Translations under genes and position numbers: made by a program | NCBI RefSeq assembly: GCF_000340215.1 | Contig: NW_006921538.1 | Location: forward strand, 3,846,936-3,910,935 | Origin: Pseudocercospora fijiensis CIRAD86 | Taxonomy: Eukaryota; Ascomycota; Dothideomycetes; Mycosphaerellales; Mycosphaerellaceae | Reading direction: 5' to 3' | Length of the DNA: 64,000 nt | Notes under the pieces: model-generated | Database searches by the model: none | What the model was told of the DNA's origin: nothing | The model's input: the letters and a program-made list of their open reading frames with translations, nothing else | In this document: piece by piece, positions 55,884-64,000 of the stretch | How the letters are laid out: each line of letters begins with the position of its first letter | Numbering within the stretch: the first letter of the stretch is position 1

Positions 55884-57659
55884 AAGGCTTCGTGTTCACC
55901 CAGGTACAAGATTCGGCGTTTTTATCTCTTCTAAACGACATGGGCTAAGCTTGTTGGGTAGGATATGCGGTCCCCATCAGGTAGTGCATGGGACAGAAGG
56001 GTCGAGCGGTGAGGGATACGTTTGAATGACCTCGCGTGGAGCTAGGTCATAGAATTGGCGTTTTTATTTCGACGGAACGATACGACGCTAAGGTCGCAGG
56101 GTAGAATATGTGGATCCCGCCAGGTAGTACCTGGAAAGGAGCAACAGAAATGGAAAGCCTCGCAGTCTGTACTCGCCAGAGAGATAAATGTCCCTCGGAG
56201 ATGAGTTTGTTCTAGTTCTCAATTGTCAGCCTCGGTTCCCCTTGCTTGCGAGGCTACGTTTGGTAGTACCATTGAGTCTTACCGCTCGTTCATGTCTACA
56301 CCTTGACCAAGCGCCTCCGTCTCCGGCAAGGCTGGAAGGCATTCCTTTGGCAGGGCTTCAGCTTCCAACGAGGGCTTTGTCAGATCTCCCAGGCAGAATT
56401 GTGTGCACAAAAACAGTTCAAGACTTCAGTCAGGAAGGTAGATCTCTCACATCATCGTGGAACTCTTCTTAGCTTTTCCAGTATATCTAGGAGACTGCTC
56501 ACGCTCTGTTATTTCTACCATCGCCCAGGGTAAAGGCATTCGCTTTTTTGATGCACTTGAAGCTGGGAAGGACCTCGTGTAGCAGCACGATGATCGCATG
56601 TCTCCGTGTGTGACTTACATTGGAGACAGGCGGTCGTGTTTTATTGCTTGCGATGGGTAATGTCAGTATTGCTGTCAGGGGAAAGCGACGGAGCAAACAT
56701 GCATGGAGTGCAGGGTCGATGTGGTTTTGTCATGGCAAGAGAAAGCCGGACAATTCACCAAGAAGATCACATGCGAGGACATCCCTTAGCGTCACGCAAT
56801 CCGTAGCCAATAGCTGAATGGCGGTGAGCCTTGAACACAGCTTCGGCAGGTGCCCTTCCGCGGCTTGGCGTAAGTTGCAAAATTTTCTCTTGAAGCCTTG
56901 TTTATTTTCCACTCACTTCCACTTCCTCCTTCAAGACTATCTGCTGTTTTGTTACCTGAAGTCTCCCAACCCCTGATCAACAGCTCCTTCGCCCCTGATC
57001 GCGCCGTACAGATGACATTCAGCTTCTTCGCCATCACTCTGAGGAAGTCGCCGACTCTTGCGCTCAGCACTGGTGAGTCAACTGCTCAAGATAAAGTCCA
57101 GCAGTCTGCCCCTTTCTTTTCACTGCGTTTGCAACAACAGCCTCCTGCTTCCCCGTCCCTCACTTTGACATCTCCTTGTCACGCGACAATTCAGACCTCA
57201 CCGTCCCCGCTCGCACAACCTGCATACTGCCTCAACGAACACTGCTGACCATCAGTCCAGCCGTACTGGAGGCTTGCAAGATTCAACGCCCGCAGCCACC
57301 CGCAATCCGAAGCGAATTGAAAAATCCACAACGCTTAGAGACAGACAGCTCAGCCGGAGACTTTAAGGCGCGCGAAGAACCGCGACGCCCAATACCAAGC
57401 CAGGCTTGAGTGGTGAAATGACGCTCGAACATCCTCGATGTGAGTGTCTCCCATCGCATCTGGCGCGCTCTGCTAATCTGATTAAGGTCCGGTCGTGAAG
57501 GAAAGTGGTGGCTTTGCTGCGCTCACTTTGACACCAAGCAAGCATGGTGATGGTACTACCACCAGCGCTACACGCTGTCCTGGTAGTCCAACGCAGTCCG
57601 ACGATACAATCCCCAGTGTTCCGAAGATTGGCAATCCAGCGGAGCCTGGCGGCGGCGGT
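55884..57659. other. Gene-free stretch with an imperfect 80-bp direct duplication
   Basis: 55915-55993 and 56057-56135 are imperfect copies of one another: both start ggcgtttttat and share gggtag(g/a)atatg and caggtagt. The rest (56200-57650) has only short frames; none is supported. Confidence 0.5.
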
Positions 57660-58062
57660 TGGCACTCGCATCGACTTCCAGTACAACACCAATGTCGGTT
57701 ACGCCTTCGTCAACTTCACCGACCCGGAGGCGATCATCGACTTCGTGAACAACTTTGTCAACAAGGAGTGGCAGGTAGGATACCACCCACGAAAGATCGC
57801 ACAGGTGTCGTATGCCACAGTCCAAGGCATTGACAGCCTGATCGAGAAGTTCCGCAACTCCGCCATCATCGATAGCAGAGTTCAGCGACTCCCGTCCAAA
57901 GCTTTGGTATGTGCCTGTTGGCCAAGAGCGTGCTTTCCCCCCAGCAAGCAGCAGCGGAGTCTTGACAATGCGGTGAGAGATGAAGACGGTGTACAAGATG
58001 CTCCATGGGAGCGGAACGAGTCCGAGGCGAGGCCAAAAGGACTGCAAGATGACGGGCATCAG
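57660..58062 (+). pseudogene. Truncated Mei2-type RNA recognition motif relic
   Basis: RIDFQYNTNVGYAFVNFTDP (57667-57726), then FVNNFVNKEWQVGYHPRK and VSYATVQGIDSLIEKFRNSA, match the second half of the C-terminal RRM of Mei2-like meiosis regulators. The first half of the domain (the usual MLRNIPN block) is not found upstream. Near 57880 the sense moves to another frame (SDSRPKLWYVPVGQERAFPP), and at the C6 run near 57940 back again (RSLDNAVRDEDG). The stop is at about 58062. Mei2 proteins bind a meiotic noncoding RNA in yeast. This copy is a fragment with at least two frameshifts, probably a decayed duplicate. Confidence 0.7.
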
Positions 58063-58720
58063 TGATTGGGACAGGTCTGCTCTGGCGACTGTCGCGATCC
58101 TGGAGCCTGGAAGGTCGTTGCAGCCGAGAAGCACGAATCGAGTAAAGTAGCAAAGGATCTTGACACCTTCAATGTATGTAATGCAAGTCCGTTCAGCCGA
58201 GACGGAATGTAAGTCGCATCTCGCTCCGCATCGTTCCTCTGAGACACGGAAAGCTATGCCTGCTGACGATGGTCAAGCTTTGCTCCTTGGCGGTAATAGA
58301 ACTAAGATTGTGCTGCACTACAGATTCGTTCGCCCCCCTCTCAACGACTCTTGCAGCCAAAGACATCTCAATACACACTTGCGGCTTTTATTTGATCTCA
58401 CCACTATTATCTCGGTTTGATTAAACGATAAACAGACATTGGCTGTGACGAGGAAGGGCGCAAAAGGGAGAGAAGCATCACGAGGAAAGTTTTTGGATGA
58501 AAAGGAAACCGATTGATGTAGCCTGAATGGCTTTGATTCCTATTTTCATCATACGCTTGGCGACCTCAAAGTCACCGCGGACTTCAATGCCGCTCATTCC
58601 GAATCTATGCTGAATGACGAGGTATTCTCTGGTACCCATGAGTTAAAGGAGAGTAGCGTTTGACCATATGCGCAGCTGTAAGGCAAACGATAGTCCAAGA
58701 CCCGCAGCAGACCATGCTGT
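58063..58720. other. Intergenic stretch
   Basis: No supported gene, repeat or RNA. Confidence 0.45.
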
Positions 58721-59221
58721 TCAGACAAACTCTTCCAGCATACCACGAACACCCTTCTTCCACCCCTCCTCCCCAAAAATCCAAACCCCCATCTCCTCCA
58801 CCTCCTGCGCCTCCCCCATCTTCCTGCAATGAACAAGCGCCCCCCAAACCCCAACAAGCATCTTCTCGAGCACCTCTCGATCACCCTCCACGTCCGTCTG
58901 ATCCCCCATAAAAGCCTCGATCTCAATCCTCGCGAATCCAGCCTTGACGATCTCGAGCTTATGGCCCTTGGCGCCTAGCTTGAGAGCTTCGTTGATGGCG
59001 GTCTCGAACTCTGCTTCGCCGAAGATGCGGGTGCCTAGGGTTTCGAGCTTGGTGGCGTCACCTTTGCGGCTGAGGTTGAGGGATGCGGCCCAGGCGCCGG
59101 TGAGGGCGAGTTTGAGGATGTTGTGGGAGTTGGCGATGTGGTTGCCGAGGTAGAGGGAGATGTTGATTGGGATGAGGCCGGCTCGGGCGAGGGAGAGCTT
59201 CTTCTCGATGGATGTAGTCAT
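58721..59221 (-). CDS. Protein of two tandem copies of an unrecognised domain, 166 aa
   Basis: ATG 59221-59219 is chosen because the conserved sequence starts just after it; the open frame continues upstream to 59662 but is not coding-like. Residues 15-80 and 95-162 align with each other: an I-x-I/E start, then a helix, (L/M)L-x-G-x-W-x-A-L/S, RKG/KMG, ETLGTRIFGE against EEMGVWIFGE, and a closing helix. The protein is thus an internal duplication of a helical unit of about 67 residues. There is no signal peptide or membrane segment and no family is recognised. Lys-rich surfaces in copy 1 and acidic ones in copy 2 suggest divergence after duplication. Confidence 0.68.
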   Translation of the reverse strand: MTTSIEKKLSLARAGLIPINISLYLGNHIANSHNILKLALTGAWAASLNLSRKGDATKLETLGTRIFGEAEFETAINEALKLGAKGHKLEIVKAGFARIEIEAFMGDQTDVEGDREVLEKMLVGVWGALVHCRKMGEAQEVEEMGVWIFGEEGWKKGVRGMLEEFV

Positions 59222-60529
59222 TGTGGGTGTGGTTTTGTGCTTGCGGGGGGTGGTTGTGGGTAGACTCGAGTGGTTGGCGGATGCGACTGAGTTGTCGAGC
59301 ATACGCTGTAGCAAGACGGTCTTCTGGTGATGTAGAGTTCGATGAGAAATCTTTTGAATGTCGGTGTACTGTGACGTTTGATCGCAGTCCAAAACGCGTG
59401 ATGATTGTGTTCTGAGTGTCTGGTATGTATCTTCCGAAAGACAAGCGAATGTTATGAATTTAAGTTTCGAGGTGGGTCCTGCCAAGATGCTGGTGAACAA
59501 AAATGTGCTTGTGACTGCTACAAAGAATGTGGCCTTCACCGTGGCCTTTGAGAAGACAAACGAATCCCAGGACTCCTTTGTGACTGAACAGGAACAATGT
59601 GATTGCAATGCTGGTGGATTCGAGCGCCCCTGCGTGTAGGCGCTGCTCCGGGGCATGCACAACGGAGACTTGGCATTGATGCGATTGATAGTGGCATCGG
59701 TATTGTAGCGTTGACGGTCTCTTCACGAGTTCCATAGTGTGCCATGTCTCGTGCTAATTGTGATGGTGCAGAGATCGAGCCTGAGGACATCCCCTCAAAC
59801 CTCACCAACCCCTGAATCAACCTTTCACTCAACATCTGCATCTTTTCACGCAACCACCAGAACGAAGCATTGTACTTGCCAGCACGCTAATGGGAACTCC
59901 CGCTCGAAATACCTACACAGCTCGCCTTTGCTTGCTTGCTCTTGAACTTTTCTTCGACATAACAGTGTGGGCTCTTCGGACAACCAACACCGTGCGCCGT
60001 GGTAAGTCTTCTCTTCCTTTCTCACGCTCGTCATCATGTACTGACAGGTTCTCTTAGGACGCTCAAGAATGTCCACGCATCGGTGGTACTGCATTGCACA
60101 TTGCGGGTACCCACCGGTGGCTGGATGGCTACCAGCGTGCTGAATTTTTGATTGCAAACTACTTTTTCATCATCTTGTTGGCATCTGCCGACGGCTGGAG
60201 AAGAAGCTGAGCCAATGCGGCAAAGGTTGGGCTGCGCCGTCATTCGACAGCATCACCCAAAGTCACGCCAGCCGGCCATCACAGCACAAGCAGGCCTGAG
60301 ACAAGCAAGGCGCAACACTTCAACTGCAGGCAGGTGAGAAGATGGGCAAGGGGGAATGTATGGCGTCGTCAAACATCTCCAGGCCACGAGAGCAGCAGCG
60401 GCATAGGCTTCATGTTGTCACTACAGCTGTCCACGCGCGGTGGAAGCATAATCACCAAGATTGCACGCGCCATCAAGAATGGAAGTAGAGAACCAAACTG
60501 GTATTGTCGCTGTCGCTCACACATCTATG
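59222..60529. other. Gene-free stretch
   Basis: The left part is the promoter of the two-repeat protein gene. The rest carries short frames on both strands without domains. Confidence 0.4.
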
Positions 60530-61951
60530 CTACTTCAGGAAAACGATCATCCCAACCACGATCACCACCAACGCCATGCTCGACGACTGAACACGTCGAA
60601 CTCCACTCTCCTGATCTTCAGAATTCGACGCGGAGCCACCGCCATTCTCGCTTCCAGTACCACTCGGCAGATCAGTCCCATTCACAATCTCCAGAACATT
60701 CGAATCGGTGGTATTGAAAAGAGTCTGCGCCATAGAAATCTCGTTCTTCTCCAAATCATACACCACGTACGCGGATCTCAAGAACGTGTCACCGAGGATG
60801 AGATATTGGCGATCAGAAGTGCTAAGAGGAGATCTGGCCGCAGGCAAGACACCCACGAAGCAAACATCCAAGCCCAGTCCCGTCGATAGAGGAATCACCA
60901 TCTCGCGCATCGAGACCTGAATCGTCACGTCTTCAGAAAAGCGGAAGTCGATCGTGTCGTCGGACGCAGCGAGAGAGCAGTCGGCAATCGCAACGCCATA
61001 CTCCTCGAGGTAATCCGCATCAAGGTGCTCCCAGATCGCTTGAGTGGTGTCGTCGGGGAGGTACGACAAGCTGGCTCCAGTGTCGAGATGGACTTCGGTC
61101 GTCGTGCCGCTGAACTCCTCCGCATCGCCGCTGAGTCCGACGGCAGTGAGCTCGATAGTGAACTCTCGATATACGCCTCGAGTGGGGATGATGGGCAGCG
61201 AGACCAGCTCGCCACGATACTTCGCGGTATCCACGCCGCCGAAGAGGAGCTCGCCTTCCTCGGCCATCAAGTCGTTTAGCCAGAAGCTGTAGGCGAGAGT
61301 GTTGATATAGCTTTCGTTCCGGAGGCTGACGGGCAGATTCGCATATTCCTCGCCACCATACGCAACCTGGACCTCGTTGGCAGCATACCCAATCCCGAGA
61401 ATTCCATCCGGTGTCGAAGAGGCATATCCCACACCAAATTGTTGCGACGGTATCACAACCTCTCCGTCCATGATCCGTACCTCGTCTCGCACATAGTCGC
61501 CGGCCGAATCCGAACCATCGACATACTGGATCGTGAACAAGCTGTTGATGTACTCGTACGTTGACGAATCGTTCGCGTTGTAGGTGCCAGTAATGCACGG
61601 ATCAGAGGGTAATTCGCAATATTCGCTCCCCGCATAGTTGAGCCAGAGATCACTGCTTCCGGTATCGACATGGACTTGGAACTCCTGTGGTGGCGTGCCG
61701 ACTGTCATCTCCATGTAGTACAGAAACAGCTCGTTCGAGAGCGGTACATTGACGACTCCATTCTCGGCCTGTCGCTTGTGCAGAAATCTTCTTCGATCTC
61801 GCTCGGCTGGGTTCTCGACATGGTGCTTGTGGACTTTCTGGTGTACGACTTTCGGCGAACGATTCGATGTCGACTTCTGCTTCAGAGTGATCGCCTCCGC
61901 ACTGGCAAGCAGTACTGTGACCACTGCCGTGGAAAACATATGTCCTCTCAT
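60530..61951 (-). CDS. GPI-anchored yapsin-like aspartic protease
   Basis: An intact single exon of 473 aa. It has a signal peptide (about 1-20), a basic propeptide ending in Lys59-Arg60 (kexin-type site), and then a two-lobed pepsin domain. The catalytic aspartates are Asp96 in VDTGSSDLW and Asp290 in LDTGASLSYL. A disulfide-candidate pair in EYCELPSDPC sits after the first, and the typical ILGDTFLRSAYVVYDLE block follows near residue 400. The end is Ser/Gly-rich followed by a hydrophobic tail (SSSMALVVIVVGMIVFLK), the signal for a GPI anchor. Such proteases act at the plasma membrane or cell wall, processing secreted and wall proteins. Confidence 0.9.
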   Translation of the reverse strand: MRGHMFSTAVVTVLLASAEAITLKQKSTSNRSPKVVHQKVHKHHVENPAERDRRRFLHKRQAENGVVNVPLSNELFLYYMEMTVGTPPQEFQVHVDTGSSDLWLNYAGSEYCELPSDPCITGTYNANDSSTYEYINSLFTIQYVDGSDSAGDYVRDEVRIMDGEVVIPSQQFGVGYASSTPDGILGIGYAANEVQVAYGGEEYANLPVSLRNESYINTLAYSFWLNDLMAEEGELLFGGVDTAKYRGELVSLPIIPTRGVYREFTIELTAVGLSGDAEEFSGTTTEVHLDTGASLSYLPDDTTQAIWEHLDADYLEEYGVAIADCSLAASDDTIDFRFSEDVTIQVSMREMVIPLSTGLGLDVCFVGVLPAARSPLSTSDRQYLILGDTFLRSAYVVYDLEKNEISMAQTLFNTTDSNVLEIVNGTDLPSGTGSENGGGSASNSEDQESGVRRVQSSSMALVVIVVGMIVFLK

Positions 61952-62992
61952 TTCCTGGGGTCTCCTGGTCTGGGTCCCGACAGCTGCAGATGCTGGGGTC
62001 TCTGCCGACTTTGTACCAACTTACTTGTAGCGCGACACGCAATTAGTGCGTGGCCGCAGAAGCTTTTTGATCCTTCTGGAGCGGCATGCCAATGTGCCAA
62101 GAGATGGGCGCCCAGAGATGGGGCGATGCGGTCACCGGCATGGAAGATGTCACGTTGGAGGACGTGTGCTTTGTTGCCATACATTTCCAGCTTTCCTCGA
62201 CTGCCTTCTCGACGCTTGATACGCCAGATTCCTGCATTGTGCTGCCGTTGTTCGACAAGGGGCAAACATCTTCCGACGAGACGAGGCCAAGAAAGGTGGC
62301 GTTTCTTTGTGTCTCGCTGTCAGCTGCACTGCGAGGCCACGACGCTGCTCAGAATAGCCCGACAGACGCCACAACACCTTCCAGGCTGTCAGGCTCACGT
62401 TTCCACGCCTGTCAGATTGCTACGAGGCGGTGAATCGGCTCTAATAATGGACTCCTCCGCGGGCTGAGCAAAAGTGGTCATGTCGTCGCCAAGCGAGTGG
62501 ATCTCGTCGCAACCCACTTCTCCATTTTCACCGTTCTGGGCAATTTCTCGAGCCAATGGCTGCCGTCGCCAATTCCTGGATTCCTGCATGTGGTATCGCG
62601 CAGCAATGAGCTAGCAAGAGAAGTGTGGGCCTCGGTGTCTAAGAATGGCTAGCGACAAGAACAAGTGCAATCGTGGCCATGCAGCATTCTCAAATTGATA
62701 TATATATGCAAAAGTGGACGACAAGAATGTATGCAACTGAAAATTCAAGAATCCAAAGTTGGGTGGATGGCGGTTACGGAACAGGAGGCCACTTTGATGG
62801 AAGTATGCCGGATCACGGTTGAACTCTCTCTGCTCCAACAATCACATCGAGGCACAAAATCGGACTGTGGGGCCGTGTATATCGATATCTTCTCCGTCGG
62901 CACCATACGATCATACAGATATTCGAACTCTCTGTCAATGTGCGCGCCACCAACACGGGTAACCATCTTCTTCTCCAAACACCTCTGCCAGC
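61952..62992. other. Gene-free stretch
   Basis: Promoter of the aspartic protease at the left; otherwise short frames without support on either strand. Confidence 0.4.
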
Positions 62993-63208
62993 TCACCCCC
63001 CACGATCTTGAACGAAATCAATCATGGCTTCCAGACACTCTCCGGATCTGCAGGCATCAAACTCGCCTTGAATCGCGTACTTGTCGTTTTCGAGAATGAC
63101 TTCGAGCTCTGCCAAGTGATCGGGACCGTCATCCTCGGGGCAGGATTGGATGAGGATTTCGATGCTGATTTTGCAGTGCTTTAGGCTGTGGATGATTGTG
63201 TAGGGCAT
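62993..63208 (-). CDS. Possible small protein, 71 aa
   Basis: ATG 63208-63206 opens a coding-like frame (MPYTIIHSLKHCKISIEILI, then HLAELEVILENDKYAIQGEF) ending at 62993. It reads as a small alpha/beta domain without signal peptide. The next stretch to the left (62745-62980) is coding-like in another frame, so this may be the first exon of a longer gene or a frameshifted one. No family is recognised. Confidence 0.33.
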   Translation of the reverse strand: MPYTIIHSLKHCKISIEILIQSCPEDDGPDHLAELEVILENDKYAIQGEFDACRSGECLEAMIDFVQDRGG

Positions 63209-63837
63209 GGCGGTGATGAAACGAGGTAGAGACAGGAGGTGTAGGTGACCATAGGACCTTTGGGGGTGAAGTTGTTCTTGCGTGGCAGGACTTCTTGGCG
63301 AAGCTGGGAGCATGTGTTGGAGAGACCGCATTCTGCTTCATTTGTCTGGTTGGCTCCGACATTCTTCGACTGCGCTCCTGGGGTATCAGTGTGATGGGAC
63401 TGAACAAGACAAGAATGTTGTCTCTGGTCGTATTGGAGCTCGTCAAGAAAGTCGCCGCCGGTTTGGAGGCACGAAAAGGCACTCCTGGCTCCTTCGCTTG
63501 GCTCGAGGGATGAAAGGACAAGGCTCTTGTGATCTGGAGGTTCAAAGAACTAACGACAAAGCCGATGTTCGAGGGATGGCGTCCAGCTTCAGTATTGCTG
63601 AACCGATGTCCTTCCTTGACGGCCGTGAGGTGAACAGAATATCCACGCAACGAAGACAGTGAGGTTCGTTCTTGTGGAAATCTTGTCGGTCGTTGGTATT
63701 GGGGCGGGATGGGATCGCTGGCCGGCTGAGAAAGATGCAGTACGTCTGCAATCACGAACGACACTTCATCAGGTAGGAGTAGTTGCCTGGAGCGATGCTG
63801 GTGAAGCGCACCGTCAACAAAGAAGCCGGCTGTTGCC

Positions 63838-64000
63838 ATGGAGGAAGGGCATCACCACCAGGACCCTGAACTTTTCAGCTTCCACCTCCTGCACCGGCGA
63901 CCATTCGATAACGAACATCAATCAAGTCCACGAGACCGTCATCGCCCAGATCTCTCTTCACGTCGTCATCGTCGTCGACTTGTCCATCCAGTCCAAAATG
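63838..64000 (+). CDS. Possible gene start running off the right edge
   Basis: ATG 63838 opens a frame with no stop before the window end (54 codons): MEEGHHHQDPELFSFHLLHR, then a His/Arg/Ser-rich part. Too little is present to judge. It is listed because it is open to the edge. Confidence 0.25.
   Translation, partial: MEEGHHHQDPELFSFHLLHRRPFDNEHQSSPRDRHRPDLSSRRHRRRLVHPVQN

Noticed and set aside
63129..63839. 236-codon minus-strand frame near the right edge
   Set aside because: Composition (Ser/Pro/His-rich throughout) and lack of any domain suggest a shadow frame; its only coding-like part is the other-frame small protein at 62993-63208.

Overview
The window is nuclear DNA of a filamentous ascomycete, most likely a dothideomycete (Mycosphaerellales/Capnodiales type). 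That placement is an inference. It rests on 45-75 nt GT-AG introns, secreted heme-thiolate peroxygenases, small secreted cysteine-rich proteins, an expanded and decaying F-box family, and two blocks of transposon DNA carrying a repeat-induced point mutation (RIP) signature. Nothing points to bacteria, CRISPR or a biosynthetic cluster.

Layout. (1) About 1-12,840 is dead repeat DNA: CpA and TpG are scarce, TpA and CpG are abundant, and reading frames are broken mostly by TAG. It holds a chromodomain Ty3/gypsy retrotransposon. The pol gene runs in from the left edge, is followed by about 5 kb of extra degenerate reading frames, and ends at a 3' LTR at 10,121-10,291. A degraded RecQ-like helicase lies on the minus strand beyond it. 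A 100-N assembly gap sits at 3,297-3,396. (2) 12,840-33,250 is gene space: a secreted peroxygenase-like heme-thiolate peroxidase (14,011), two short terminal-inverted-repeat elements (15,776 and 16,319), a six-cysteine small secreted protein (17,315), a frameshifted F-box gene (22.6 kb), an RNase H-fold protein (about 24 kb), a secreted S33-type peptidase/hydrolase (26,483) and a secreted protein with a cysteine-rich tail (31,677). (3) 33,250-37,579 is a RIP-damaged Tc1-like DNA transposon with perfect 20-bp terminal inverted repeats. It carries a DD34E transposase and a convergent 745-codon passenger frame. (4) 37,580-64,000 is again gene space: a second peroxygenase paralogue (38,024), an acidic 425-aa protein, a divergent pair of small genes at 44 kb, a second small secreted protein (45.8 kb), a run of F-box genes mostly broken by frameshifts (49-54 kb) around an intact Asp-nucleophile alpha/beta hydrolase, a truncated Mei2-type RNA-binding relic (57.7 kb), a protein built of two tandem copies of one domain (59 kb) and a GPI-anchored yapsin-like aspartic protease (61.9 kb).

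How it fits together. No operon-like or pathway cluster is visible. The common thread is the secretome: two peroxygenases, a peptidase, a GPI protease and three unrecognised secreted proteins, interspersed with RIP-inactivated transposons. This fits an accessory, repeat-rich part of a fungal genome in which secreted genes and F-box genes turn over quickly. Several gene-free stretches hold nothing I can name and are listed as such.
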